From positions 614,501 through 678,500 of the forward strand of contig JARHVA010001175.1 of NCBI GenBank assembly GCA_037957365.1: DNA of 64,000 bases, given 5' to 3'. The DNA comes from Torreya grandis. Taxonomy: Eukaryota; Streptophyta; Pinopsida; Cupressales; Taxaceae. The notes below the pieces were generated by a model. That model was not told the origin of the DNA. It saw only the letters and a program-made list of their open reading frames with translations, and ran no database searches. The position numbers and the translations under genes were made by a program. Within the stretch, counting starts at the first letter, position 1. Each line of letters begins with the position of its first letter. Shown here one piece after another: positions 36,328 to 49,629 of this stretch.

Positions 36328-37362
36328 CTACCAGTTTCTATCTTCCCTCACCTCAAAATGGGGGCATGTCATAAAGGCATGGGTTTCACACATTTATATT
36401 TTTAGAATCAATGGGTTAATTTCATATATGCATGACTTCCACACATTCATAGTCTTAGATTCAGTGGGGGCATGTTTGGTAAACACATTCTCCACACTTA
36501 GGATGAAACATACACAGATTATAGTGGGGGTATGTTTTGGAAACATGTCCTCCATATTGCAACTTATATCATTTTTTAGTTTCAAATTATAATGAAGAAA
36601 TTATTGGGAAGCATGTCATCCATACATAGTTTCAAATTGTCAAAATTACATAGTTATATGATTCATATATATATTTTTGGTAGAATTCTATACATTGGTA
36701 CCATTTTTATACACAATTTTGGCATAAAACATATCCAAGGGACATATTCTATGTAATGTGTGCCTAATATTTAAAAATAAAATTAGATTCATATTCAAAA
36801 TGCTTTTAGGCATTGACACCACCCACTAGATTGTACTTTTTTGAGCTATATTGATCCAATCTACTATAGTAGTTGGTTTAATCTTTGGTATGGTTTAGGT
36901 TAATAATAACTCAATAATTCCAAGTTTGTAGGTTATACTTGATTTTATAATCCATCCTCACCAATTTCATAGTGTGGGTTTACTCAGTTCACTTGTATTC
37001 ACCATGTTATAAGTATGTTTGGGTTGTACAATTGAGGTTGTCTCAAGTGTCAGGTTTCAATCCACATTTATCCAAGTTTGGGGCATGTGACCTCCTATAT
37101 CTCTTTATCTCTCTCTATATCCTTAGATATATACACTTTTTATATTTATATTTGTCCCAATCTCAATTTTAATAATTTGTAATGATACATCTTTAAAATA
37201 AAATAGCCAAAAGGCAAGATGGTTGCATCAATACACACGTCTAATATTAAACCTTTCTCTTTTTGTATTTAAATCATTTCAATGTTTAAATTTAATATTA
37301 TATGAGCTGATTATATACTATAACATGATATTGGTTTTAGGTCAATCACTAGCAAATTAGTC
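36328..37362 (+). other. Element B, stretch between insertion D and the 3' LTR
   Basis: About 1 kb of non-coding sequence. At 36354-36640 five loose units of about 55 to 65 bases repeat the words ATGGGGGCATGT, TCCACACATT and TAGATTCAG. Small open frames here (36394-36585 -, 36972-37172 +) show no family. A clear polypurine tract just before 37363 is not visible. Confidence 0.5.
36354..36640 (+). repeat. Loose tandem repeat with G-rich core
   Basis: Blocks starting AAAATGGGGGCATGTCATA, CAGTGGGGGCATGTTTGG and ATAGTGGGGGTATGTTTTGG, with two weaker copies between and after them, each followed by TCCACACATT, TCTCCACACTT or TCCTCCATATT. Spacing is about 55 to 70 bases. Function unknown. Confidence 0.6.
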
Positions 37363-37876
37363 AATTTGGACTCAAGAAAATACATGGTGTGTTATACACA
37401 CCTAGATACACATTTATTTATTTTGAAATCTATCTTTCATTACTAGATTAAATGTGGGTAGATTTTTTATGATATTTATGAATTAGAGATCACATTAATT
37501 TTTTACACTTTAAAAACTTAGACCTTGTCTATTCTACTTAGTTCTATACCTTTTCCCACTTTTGTAAATCTTGCATCTACTCTCTCTTATAGCCCTAGTC
37601 CTATCTTTTGTCCAACTAATTTTATGTTGATGACCCATGCCTTCAATATTTCCCATAATGCTTAAAACCTACTTATCTTATGTCTCTATAATTTATGATA
37701 ATGTACCTATTTTTTAACTCCCTAGACACTTACTCCTAGGTAGACAACTCTATCGACATAGGTGTCTTGTTATGATGTAAGTCTCTAGTGCCCTTAAGTC
37801 ATCTAATATTTAAATGAAACATATCCTAATGGAAAACCTAACTGATATTATGCAAGATATTATTCAAATAGATTGG

Positions 37877-37885
37877 TATAAATAT
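37877..37885 (+). promoter_or_regulatory. TATA box of element B, 3' LTR
   Basis: TATAAATAT, the partner of 14725-14733, followed by TTTCCTCACCTAGCACAAA. Confidence 0.5.
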
Positions 37886-38179
37886 AATATCAACCTTCAT
37901 TATTTCCTCACCTAGCACAAATCTAGATTCATATCAAAGATATTTAAATTAAGTAAAGCCTCCCCATTTTCTCATATTTCCATTTCAATCATAGGGAAAA
38001 CATATATACAAGTCTAATTACAAGTTACAATCTAGGTCAATGGCATACTTAATTATCACACATTTCATGATTCACACATAAGCTGACATGTAGGGCAGAA
38101 TTACATAAGTCTAAGGCCCTCTTTGGACTATTGGTTATGTAAGCAACGCTCTTTAATAGAGGGGTATTTGTGGTAGTTT

Positions 38180-38184
38180 TACAC
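38180..38184. repeat. Target-site duplication of element E, left
   Basis: TACAC directly before the LTR of element E; the partner at 47251-47255 is AACAC. Four of five bases agree. The alignment of B's LTR across the insertion uses this word only once (GATACC in the uninterrupted copy near 15072). Confidence 0.6.
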
Positions 38185-41100
38185 TATTATAAATAAGATA
38201 ATTGAGTTGGGGGGGGGTGAATCAGTCTTCAAAACTTTTCATTCAATTCCACTTAACTATATATGAACCATTCTAACATGAATTTATATATTATCAATCA
38301 TAATCATCAAATCGTAAGAGCATTAACACAACATATACATGGAAAACCCTCTTAGGGTAGAAAACCCACTAATGAAGCAAATAGACTATAGTCATATAAG
38401 ATAAACATCAATATTGAATTGAGCACCCAACTTGGAGAACTAATCCCAATCTATGAAGTACCAAATTTATAGATTCTTTATCTGAGCACCAACCCTTAGT
38501 TTACCAATTACCCACTTGGCTTTAGCAAGTACCAAATTGCAAGGAAAAACTAGCCCCTAGATGACTCAACACCAACTCAGCCACCTCATTATTTTATCAC
38601 CTTTAGAAAACCTTATTTATTATATAATATATTATGTTATTCTCTTTCATCTCTTCACTCTCTTTAGTCCCTCTCAAATTGACCTCCAGCCTTCTTTGCT
38701 CAACTAACCCTCTTCATGGCTTGATTAGGTCTTCTAACATTGATCTTCAAATGTAGAACCTATGTTAGATTTTCATAACACTTATCTAATGGTCTGTATG
38801 ACCTCATTTTGCTCACAAATGGTCTATATAATTTGTTTATCCTCTTTTTCACTTGCTCTCTTAGCATCCTTTAAGCTTTCTCTCCAAGTGCACAAAAGTA
38901 TGCCTAACTGCCTTGTTTTTATACAAGTCACATGATCATATCCTTATAGGTCAATTAAATATTAAAATCACTTATTTCAGCCATGAATAAGTCTTATAAT
39001 ATAAAAATAGCATGCCTTAATCATGAATCAATAAATATAATAGGTCAACCATACATCAATTAGCCCTTACTCCTCTTTTATGCTTATGGAGATTTAATAG
39101 GCCTTCTTAACAAAATGTTACTCTTTAATCTTCTTTGAAGCTCATACAAACACCTCACATTGTAGTAAAACATCATAAACCACTCTAATATACCATATGA
39201 AACCTCACTTTAGGTCTATAACACCTTTTAAGTCCAACTAGCACTTGAACCCTTCTTCAAATCACTGCGTATTAAAGCCCTACGCATATAAAGAAACTCT
39301 ATCTTAAAAAACTAAGGAATATACTAAATTTTGATAAATAAATATGAAAAATAATTACATAGTCATAAACCTCATGACCTAAAGGTCATCACCAACTTCA
39401 TATATTTCTTTAACTTAGGGTAAACAAGCTCAAACACTTCTTTACAAGATGTTCACTTAGAACTCCTAACTTCAAAACATAGAGTTAAGAACACATGAAC
39501 ATCTAATGCATGATTAAATATTTTCAATGGATTTAAATTCATGAATAAGGTATTATAAAATTATTATATCAAAATAAATCAATCAAATCATGATCTCTAA
39601 TGAAAACTATTGGTCTTATAGACCAATCTACTGACCTTCTCTCTCACAGACTCTACTCAACCAAATAAGCCATTTTGGATTCAATGATTAAACCTCTTAC
39701 ATTTAATTAAAAGATTTTAAAAATAATTCATAGGTCATTCAAGACCCAAAAAACATCATCATGCATTTCAATGCATCGCTCATACATGAAAATACATCAT
39801 GAACCATCTTTTCACTTTTTTTAATTTTTTTACTGTTTACACCCCTAGGTCTATTCAGTGACTGGCCAACTTGGATGACCAAATTTTCACACCTAAGATC
39901 TGGAACCTATCCACAAATATTCATGAAAAATAATTACAAGTCTCATACTTTGATCTTCATCCACTTAACAACTCTGACTTGGTCAACTCTATCTTCTACA
40001 ATAAATTTCTAGACTACAAGCACTTCTTTATAGGGTGTTCTCACTCACCTAAGAAACCAATCACACCTATAGATTCTTTGGAGAGTTGAATTTAACCTAT
40101 AATCACTTGTTTGATCATATCAAAATTTTATGAGATCTTTCAAACAATATCTTCAACATTAGGTCATAGTTAGGGTTTTATGAGGGTTTAGACTATCTTC
40201 CAATCTTAATGATCATTCATAGAACTTAGCACCTCTTTCCAAAAACCAATATTATAACTTTGAGATAGAACCCTTCCTCATATACCATTCATATCTTAGG
40301 TTCTCATGTAGATGTTGTATATGGTAACAAGCACTGAGAAGACCTTCTTGAGTAGATAATTCTTCATTTTATGCACTTGAGAAACCTTCAACACTTTTTC
40401 AAGCCTTTTCTTGAAAACCTTGATCTAAAACTTCATGCACATACTTAATATAACTTGAATCATCTCTATCAAATTTCACCTACTCACCCAAGTCATGGAA
40501 TATGATCCTATTTCCTCATATGGCTGCCATCTCTCTTCTTACTTTCTAAGCCTTAACCTACAAGTCTTATCAAGCCTTGAATTTGAACTTTTAAAAACCT
40601 TTTAGACTTCACCTTGGAACTCACCTATGTTAAAATTCCTCATGTGTATTCTCAATCAACCTCATACACTTAATCTTATTTATAACCTCAACATAACTTC
40701 TTTAGAGCTACTTACAAATCTTAAGAGCTCAATTATAGCATCTTCTAAGTTGTAAACACAAATCTTCGATGCTAACCTTGTAATAATTTATAAGGCCCTT
40801 AAAACCTTATATCTAGATTAAAAAAATATCTCTCATTCTCAAAAAATTTCAAGTGTTCTTCATAACATTCTCTTTGGAGCATTCTCATCTTTGTAGCTCA
40901 TTTAGAGCATCTTTATAACTATTTACACAGATCTTTGAAGCATATTGTTTCTTCTTAGGAGTTCACTCATTAAATCTTTCTACCTAAGAATAACATCTCA
41001 TAAGTTCTAAACAAAGCTTTAAAATAATATTTACACTTTTTGTACTGACCTCAAGGCTTACTTGACCAAGCATTTACACAAGAACCTTTGACATCAAACG

Positions 41101-41239
41101 ACATTAGATTAACATCAAATAAAATAACCAAGCATCTTTATTAGGACCATTGACATCAATGATAACATTAAATATCAAATCTCAAAACTAACATAAAATG
41201 TGTACCAATCTCTCCCTTAATTAATTAAAATGTTCAATA
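38185..41239 (-). repeat. Element E, 3' LTR, about 3.06 kb
   Basis: On the minus strand it begins TATTGAACATTTT and ends ATCTTATTTATAATA. The 5' copy begins TGTTTAACATTTT and ends ATCTTGTTTCCAAAA. Matching words include CTTTGACATCAAACGACATT, AACCAAGCATCTT, CTTACTTGACCAAG, GTCATAGTTAGGGTTTTATG and the hairpin at 39609-39627. A run of nine G at 38210-38218 corresponds to the C-rich end of large copia LTRs. No open frame here is supported. Confidence 0.85.
39609..39627. promoter_or_regulatory. Conserved hairpin in the 3' LTR of E
   Basis: ATTGGTCT, loop TAT, AGACCAAT: a perfect inverted repeat with 8-base arms. The same hairpin is at 45624-45642 in the other LTR and, with another loop, at 17797-17815 in element C. 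Role unknown; see findings. Confidence 0.45.
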
Positions 41240-41262
41240 ATCTCCCCCTTTGTCATTGATGG
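41240..41262 (-). other. Polypurine tract of element E
   Basis: On the minus strand AATGACAAAGGGGGAGATTA ends right before the start of the 3' LTR. The word CAAAGGGGGAGATT is the usual polypurine tract of large plant copia elements. It fixes the element's strand. Confidence 0.85.
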
Positions 41263-42490
41263 CAAAAATACTCAAAAAACTCTATCAACCACTCTTAATG
41301 GCAACCATTTATTAGACCTGGTTCTTGTCTTTTCTTTTTCCCTTTTTGATCTTTTCCCCTTTTTCATATTTTATGTTTTTTTTCTTCTCATCATTTTTTT
41401 ATCTTTCTCCCCATTTGACATCAATGACAAAGTTCTTCCATAATTATCATCTCTTTCAGAATGAACTTAGATTAAAAGATCACTTCAACATAGATCATAC
41501 TTAGTCAACAATCCAAATAGCTCCCTCTCAAACTAAACATCCACCATGCTTATGTTATTAGTAGACATCAAAGATCATTTGAAACTACTAAAATCACACT
41601 CTTATCCCTATAAGAGGATACTATCTCTCAAAGACATTAGATGACACATAATATTTAGAATCTAAGACAACCACTTATGACAACCATTCTCAGAAACTTC
41701 TCAATCAGATCACTCTCCTAGCTAATTTCTTCAAAATCTCAACAGAGTATATGAAACATCTAAAAAAAATATCTCCTTATCTCCATGCATATCTAAAATC
41801 AATCACTTTCTTGACAAAGAGAACATATCTACCCAAGATTCCCCTTAGACCAAGCATATCTTCTTTCAAAAAACTAAGAACTCAAGATCACATACCTTTA
41901 TTAACATGGTTGAATATGTTTCTACTGATAGAAGAATGTCTCCATAAAGATTAATGGAGCCACCCATATGTTATATGGATATAAAAAAATATTAACTTAT
42001 GAAATTTATAGATCTCCATATCCTTTTCACAAGAATAAATATTCTTAAACATTTTTTTGATCTTGATTAGATTTTTAGGCTTGATCTCATCTAATCATGA
42101 CCTACCTTGTCATTCTTTTTCTTCTTAGCCTCTTCATTTTTACTTCTTTGATCAACTATATGAGAACAAAGACCTATCTTGTATCCTGATATGTGGTTTG
42201 AGAAACCAATATCTATATTCTAAGCTTTCATAGAATCTTATTATTTAGTCTTTTACTCCAGTTTTACCTTATCTTTAGGGTTTGTCTTCTTGATCTATTT
42301 CTTAGTGGCATGACTATGAACCTTCTTATCTTGATTGGTCGACCTTTTGACTATGCTAGGATATGATATTTATACATTATGACAACTATAAAAAACCACC
42401 TTATACATACCATTTGATTGATGATGACTATGATCTCCTTTTGATTAATTTATTCTCCTTCTATAGTTCCATGATTACTCATTCTTAGAG
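41263..42490 (-). other. Element E, spacer between gag and polypurine tract
   Basis: About 1.2 kb. The first part (42490-42080) reads on the minus strand as a Lys/Ser/Asn-rich tail, which could be the end of Gag. The rest carries no protein motif. The + frame at 41751-41954 is not supported. The catalytic motifs of copia polymerase are absent. Confidence 0.6.
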
Positions 42491-44160
42491 GTTATTTTAC
42501 ATTCTCTTACTTTATGACCGAAATGAATGCATATAAAATAATAACCATTGAAAGATATATCATACCTTATATCATTAGGTTGTATGATAATTTTATTCAT
42601 TTTGACCTTATTATATTTAATAGTATTATTTTAAACTTAGGGTGCCTTCTTTTGGTCTTCTTTGAATCCAAGACTGGTTTTGTCACTTGCAGACTTATGA
42701 CTACTCAGGATATCATCTAGAGCCTCAGTGATCTTCATAAAACTTTTCATCTTCTTAGATTCTTGATCCGACTTAGCTCTCAAATATTCTATTTTAGTTT
42801 GATATTTGTTAGACTCTTTTATAGCCTTTAGGCTTTCTACCACAATCTCATTCTGGGTTTCAACTTGTTGAATGATATATTCATATTCTTTAGAGGTGTT
42901 TCTTAGCCTTTCCTCAAACAATATAATCTACTCCTCATAATCCTAAACTAATGACTTCAATTTTTTGTTTTTATTTACAATCTTTAATTCTTCTAGGGTA
43001 CTTACCATTTTTTCTTCAAGATCCACTTTAGCTTCTTCACTATCATAGTATACCTCTTTATCTGATATGAATTAGTCATAAGGCCTTTCACATTTCAATA
43101 TCCCTTAATATCTGATTCTATGCCTATGAACAAGGTTTCATTATTGTCATGTTCTGATTCATTACTACCATCATCACTATTAAATGTGTCTGAATCACTC
43201 ACATCATATGATTTATATTCTTTACAATATAATCTCTTCTTGTTCCTCAATGACTTCTTCTCTCTCTCATACTTTATAAAGCTCTTCTTAATCTTGTTAG
43301 ACCTATATGATTTCTTATCTATATCATCATCCTAAATCATCTGCTTATGAGGACACTTGTTTTCAAAATATCCAATTTATCCACAGTTGAAATATTTGAA
43401 TGGAAACTTACCTTTATACTTACCTAAACTTATTCTTATATATCTACCAAATAAGTAATCAATTCATCATCATCAATATCTGAACATACCTCATTTTTGA
43501 CCTTTTGGCCTTTGAATTATTTTCAAATTTGAAATCAACTTACTTCTTAAGAGGTCTTCCTTGATTTTACCTCATCTTATAGGAAGTCAAGATGCCATGG
43601 AGCCCATCCATCTCTAGCTTGTCCAAATATTACATATCTTATACTGTAGATACTTTAGATTCAAACTTAATATTTATAGATCTCAATACCTTTTGAACAA
43701 CAATATACGGTTTCAATTCTTCTCCCAATCCTCTAATGATATTGACAACTTCATCAACTTTCAATAGGTAGGATTTAATGAATTTATCTTCATTCATATT
43801 TAGGCTTTCAAACTATCTTTTATGGGTATAAAACTTGGCCATATTCACCTTAGTGTCTCCTTCATATATGGTTTTAAATTTTTCCCTTTATCTTTGGCTA
43901 AAACATAATGCATTACCTTTACAATCTCTGCCTTGGATAGGCCACACATAATGGCATTTATTGCCTTGGAGTTATTTTAACTAGCCTTCTTGCTTGCTAC
44001 ATATGTTGGTGGAGTTGAAGGTGTAATATACCCATCCATAACTAATTACCAAATATAATGTCCTTCTGACATTAGATATATCTTCATTCTTGCATTCCAA
44101 AAGACATAGCTAGATCCATTTAATAAAGGATATTTACTCATAGAGAAAACACCTTGATCT
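42490..44160 (-). pseudogene. Decayed gag of element E (copia type)
   Basis: Minus-strand reading starts near 44130 with YPLLNGSSYVFWNARMKIYL, then DGYITPSTPPTYVASKKAS and NSKAINAIMCGLSKAEIVKV (about 44080-43910). VDEVVNIIRGLGEE and VVQKVLRSI follow to about 43670: the order of the plant copia Gag (UBN2-like) domain. A first zinc knuckle at about 43395-43345 reads KYFNCG.IGYFENKCPHK; the first Cys and the His have become Tyr. A 94-codon open frame at 42921-42637 is a predicted coiled coil ending SSHKSASDKTSLGFKED, a hallmark of this Gag group. A second zinc knuckle at about 42555-42500 reads NGYYFICIHFGHKVREC with one Cys changed to Tyr. Changes fit C-to-T decay. Confidence 0.85.
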
Positions 44161-44230
44161 TACTAACTAGTCATCCTTACTTCTTAGAATCTCCTTTAGG
44201 ATGTTAATCCTATTCTAAAGGACCTAATTT

Positions 44231-44239
44231 GATACCAAT
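44231..44239 (-). other. Primer-binding site of element E
   Basis: On the minus strand ATTGGTATCAAATTAG directly follows the end of the 5' LTR. GGTATCA is the core of the site for initiator methionine tRNA, with the one-base spacer usual for plant copia elements. The bases after it have decayed. Confidence 0.8.
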
Positions 44240-47200
44240 TTTTGGAAACAAGATGACTAAGAGGTGGGTTAAATAAATCTTCAAAACTTTTCATTCAATT
44301 TCACTTAACTATTATGAACCATTCTAACATGCATGTACATCTTAGCAATCATAAGCATTAAATCATAAGAGCATGAAACACATAAACATAACATATATGT
44401 GGGAAACACTCTTTGGGGTATAAAACCCACTTATGAATCAAATGAACTAAATTCATATAATAGAAACATAAATATTAAGTTGGCCACCCAATCATATTGG
44501 AGCACCAACCCCTAATTTACAAAACACCCACTTGGCTTTAGCAATCACCAACTTGCAAGGAGGTACCAACCCCTAGATGATTCAACACCAACTCAACCAC
44601 ATAATTATTCGATCACCTTAAAAACCCCTTGTTTCTTCTACAATATATGATTATATTCTCTTTCATCTTTTTTCTCTCTTCAATCCCTCTTAAACTGACC
44701 TTCAACCTTCTTCTCTCAACTATCCCTCTTCATGGCTTGATTAGGTCTTTTAACTTTAATATTCAAATGTATAACCTATATTATATTTTCATAACACTTA
44801 TATAATGGTCATGATTACATCCTTATACTAATAAATGATCTATATCATTTGATTATCCTCTTCTACTCTCACTCTCTTAGCATCCTCTAAGATTTCTCTC
44901 CAAGTGTACAAAAGTAGGCCTAATTGCCTTACTTTTATACAAGTCACTTGATCATATCCTTATAATTTGGTTACATATTAAAATAAAAAAATTCATACAT
45001 GAATATATCTTAGTATATTACAATAACATGCCTTAATCATGAATCAATAAATACAATAGGTCATCCATACATCAATTAGCCCTTACTCCTCTTTTAGACT
45101 TATGAAGACCTAATAGGCCTTCTTAACATGTTACCATTTGATATTTATTTAAGCTTATAAAAATATATCACATGGTAATAAAACATGATATGACACTATA
45201 ATAAACCCTATCTAACTTCAATTTATTTCTAAAACACCTTTTAAGGCCAATTACCACTTGAACCCTTCTTCAAATCACTGCTTATAAAAGACCTGCACAT
45301 ATAGAGAAACTATGTCTTAAAAAACTAAGGCATATAATAAATTTTGAAAAATAAAAATGGATAGTAATTACATATTCAAAAATATCATGACCTTAGGGTC
45401 ATTACCAAATTTATCTAATGCTTCAAATCAAGGTAAATAGGCTTAAACACTTCTCTACAAGATGTTCACTTAGAACTACAAACAGAATTCAAAACATAAT
45501 TAAGGAAACATGAACATCTGATGCATGATTGAATATATTAAATGGATTTAATTACATGAACAAAATATTATAACATTATCATAGTAATCTCAATCCATCA
45601 TATCATGAGCTCTAATGAGAACTATTGGTCTTATAGACCAATCTATTGACCTTCTCTCTCATAGACTCTACTCAACCATATAAGCCATTTTGGATTCAAT
45701 GATTCAACTTATTAAAATAGACTCCATGGTTTTTAAAAACATGGATAGGTAATTCAAGACCCAAACAACATCATCATGCATTTTAATGCAGCAATCATAC
45801 ATGAAAACTCATTAAGAATCATATTTTCACTTCTATATGATTTTTTTATTGTCTGTACCACTAGGTCTATTTAGTGACTAGCCAATTTAGATCACCAAAT
45901 TTAAACACCTAATATATATAACCTATACATAAATCTTCATGAAAAAGAACTATAAGTCTCATAATTTGATCTCCATCCACTTAGTAACTTTGACTTGGTC
46001 AACTCTATCTTTTATAATAAATTTTTTAAAGATAAACACTTTTTTATAGGGTCTTCTCACTCACCTAAGAAACCAATCACATTTGAAAATTCCTAAGAGA
46101 GTTAAATTCAACCTCCAATCACTTGTATTATCATATAAAAAATTTCTAATCTCTTTAGAACATAATCTTCAACATCAGGTCATAGTTAGGGTTTTATGAA
46201 GGTTTAGACTATCTTTTAGTCTTAATGATCATTTATAAAACTTATCTCCTCTTTCCAAAAATCAATTCCTAGAACTTTTATATATAACCCTTACTCATAT
46301 AACATGAATAGTTTAGGTTGTCATGTAGATTCTACATGTACCAGTGAGCACTGAGAAAACCTTCTCAAGTAGAGAACTCTTCATTTTGTGCACTCAAGAA
46401 ACCTTGATACACTTTTTCAATCCTTTTCGTATAAACATTGATATGTAACTTCATACACATACTTAAGATGACTTTAATCACCTCTTTTAATGTTCATGTG
46501 CTCACCCATGTCATGGAAGTTGATAAGTTCTCCTCGTCTAGCTACATCTCTCTTCTTGATTTCTAAGCCTTGACTTACAAGTCTTATTAGGCCTTAATCT
46601 GACCTTCTAACCACCTATAGACTTCACCTTAGAACTAACCTATGTTCTAAAGCCTCCTGTGTATGATAAAGGAACATCATACACTTAATATTATTTAAAA
46701 CTTTAATAAAACTTCTTTAGAGCTAATTATAAATCTTCAAAGCTTGATTGTAGCATCTTCAGAGCTGGAAACATATATCTTCAGAGTTGACCTTCTAATC
46801 ATTCACAAAGTCCTTGACACCTCATAGACATCTTAAAATAATATCTCTTGTGTTAAAACACTATCAAGTATTATTTTTAACATTCTCTTTAGAGGATTCT
46901 CATATTCATAACTCATTTAGAACATTTTTAGAACTGCTCACACAGTTCTTCACAACATACTATTTATTCTTCAACACTCATTACATATTTCAACCTAAAA
47001 ATACAATCTCAAAAGGTATAAATAAAGTATTACAAGATGATTTACACTTGTTGTACTAACCTTAAGGCTTACTTGACCAAGAATTTTCACAATAACCTTT
47101 GACATCAAACGACATTAGATTGACATCAAATAAAATAACCAAGCATCTTCATTGAAACTTTTGACATTAGTGACAAAATTAAATATTAGATATCAATACT

Positions 47201-47250
47201 CAAAGATAATCCTTGATAGTCTCTCCCTTAATCAATGAAAATGTTAAACA
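44240..47250 (-). repeat. Element E, 5' LTR, about 3.01 kb
   Basis: Partner of 38185-41239 (see there). On the minus strand it keeps the initial TG, which the other copy has lost to TA. The conserved hairpin is at 45624-45642. The 81-codon + frame at 46814-47059 lies inside the LTR and has no support. Confidence 0.85.
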
Positions 47251-47350
47251 AACACCATGTTAACACTAACCCATTTTTACCATGACACTATGAACATGAA
47301 GAACTAGGGTTTGATCATTTAACAAAGAATGACAGTCTATGACCCAGATC
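47251..47350 (+). repeat. Element B, 3' LTR, part 2
   Basis: The words CCATTTTTACCATGACACTA, GAAGAACTAGGGTTTGAT and GACAGTCTATGACC align with 15075-15165 of the 5' LTR. Its first five bases, AACAC, are the right target duplication of element E. It is cut at 47350 by element F. Confidence 0.8.
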
Positions 47351-49629
47351 TGTGTTGACCAAATTTTAACCTCAATTCAAAATTAGTCACCCTGTCTAGG
47401 TTTATACTTCATAGGGTTGAAAAAAAAAATTATATTATATTTTCATAGTCCTAAATAATTTCATATAGTCATATTTGTCCTTCTTTAACATTTTCTAAGT
47501 TTTGGTCTTATGCACATTTGTCTAGTCCTAGAGGTCAATTACAAGGTCTTGATGTTGTTAAACATGGTCAAGGTTTATATGTGGTTTAAAATAATTAAAA
47601 AATATTATTTATATGTAATTAAGGTCATAATATCATGCATTAAACTTTTATTATGTTTTATGGTGCTAAAATGACAATTTGGCCACCTTTTGGCTTATTT
47701 AAAGGAGTTACACATACCATATTGAAATAAAACTATTTAAAGAAGACTAAAAACATAAACAATTCTATAAATATATCATATAATGTTCATATATGGTCAA
47801 ATAATAACAACATCTATAGTTTAATGCTTAAACTAAGTAAAATGACACTGTACAAGCACTTTTTTGCACTTGTATGATGTTGCAAGATCATATTTAAGTT
47901 GTAAATGGTTTAAAAGTATCCCTTGGGATTCATTATATTATTTTAAGGATTTTTACCAAGTTTAGATTCAAATAGTTGCTTCAAACTTTCTCTCTCCTCC
48001 TTCATTACCTTCACAAGCTTAGAAAGGCAAAATTAAAGTAGATGGTATGGCCAGGAGAGAGAGAGAGAGTTAGGAGGTAAAATTTTGTCCATTATTATGT
48101 GTCCTAGTAATATTTAAATTATTTTTATTAATTTTCAAATTTATGGTCCCTTATTTATGAAAAATTGCTAAGAGTGATAGCAGTTCACTATGACTTATCC
48201 ATCTAAGCAGGGTTTATTTTTTATTTTATTTCTCCACTTAAGAATTTTATGGAAAATTTTTATTTTTATGGATTTTTATATAGGTAATTTTTCTTCTTTA
48301 AATGTTTGTTTCATCATCTAAATCATCTCCATGAAGTGTATTTACTTGGAGGAAAAGTGACTTGATGTACAAGGTTTTTCAGTCACTCTTGATGTAAGTT
48401 TTGGTTACCTAAGATGTTGGTCACTTTTATATGTTTCCCATAATTAATTGATCATGGATAATTATTCACTCTTATATGTTTCATATTTTATTTTCTAAAA
48501 ATGGTCTTTTCTTCTTCAAGAGATACCAAGTTTCTCACTCATGGAAATATGACACTATGCATGATTAGTTTCCTACAATATATAGGTTTATCTTGGCTCA
48601 AACGGAAATGATAAACTAGTGATATCACATAATAATATACATTTATAAGGTTATAATTCCAAGTTATTGAAAACAAGTCCAACTCTGCACTCTCAAATAA
48701 GGCTATAACGTATTATGGTCACTCACAAGTCTACAGACCTATAAGTGACCATTTATGGATCTTAGGTTTCAAGTTAAAGATGCTCAGATCCATGGAAATA
48801 CATAATAAATATAATAATATATTCATATGGCCTTTAATTCCCCACTATCATAGTCAATTGATATAAATAGACTGGATGCTCTAATTATAAAGCATATACC
48901 TTATCATGGGTTGACTGTGTGTACAAATATGTATAGATGAGATTAGTAAGTTAAAGAAGATGAAATGATTAATCATAAGATTTGTGAGCCATTAAAAGGA
49001 TTAAAAGGAAGTGTGATCAATTTTATAGTGTCAATAATTTGAAAAGGTCAAGAAGTGGGTTTTGTAACCTTAAATAAGCATATAGAGAACTAAAGGCCCT
49101 AAGCTTGTAGATCCTCACTTTAGACCAAAATCAACACTAAAATAAACAAAGAAACATGAAAACATAAAAAACTAAATTAATTTTAGATGAAGATAGTGTC
49201 ATAACCTATTGAAGAGCACCTAGTCACTTTCAAGTCAAGGGATAGTCAAATGATTGACTTTATAAGCCTAAAATGCCTACACATGACTATGTATGGAATT
49301 GGGAAGACAAGAGGATCTAAAAGTGTCAGTAAGAAGCCAAAAAAACCTTATAAGGTAATGAGTATTAATGTTATATAATATTTATTTATCTTAAAATTCA
49401 TGGTAGAGTTGATAAAGTTTAAATTTCAATCCTAATTCTCAAACTGCACTTCAGGTCACCTATAGGTTACAAGTTAGGGCAAGATGGCTCCAAGCTATAA
49501 TAAGGGAACAAATGTGTATCAAAAACACTAAAACCCATATTTGGCTCACAATAAAATCATATATATTTTTTAATACATGATTTAATATGATGAAATGAAA
49601 AAATGGTTAGTCAAAAAATGTCTCAAAGT

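Larger units (their letters stand above)
37363..38184 (+). repeat. Element B, 3' LTR, part 1
   Basis: Aligns with 14252-15075 of the 5' LTR. The match is firm from about 37438 on, and the first 75 bases are placed by the word TTGGACT and by length. It contains the kept TATA box at 37877-37885. It breaks off at TTTTACAC where element E is inserted and resumes at 47251. Confidence 0.75.
38185..47250 (-). mobile_element. Element E, copia-type element with gag but no polymerase
   Basis: Two LTRs of about 3.0 kb (38185-41239 and 44240-47250) enclose 3.0 kb of internal sequence on the minus strand. The internal part has, in order, a primer-binding site, gag with two zinc knuckles, a short spacer and a polypurine tract. 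No protease, integrase, reverse transcriptase or RNase H is present; with 3 kb of internal sequence there is no room for them. Plant elements of this build are known as terminal-repeat retrotransposons carrying only gag. The target duplication and exact fit into B's LTR show that it inserted as a unit. Confidence 0.85.
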
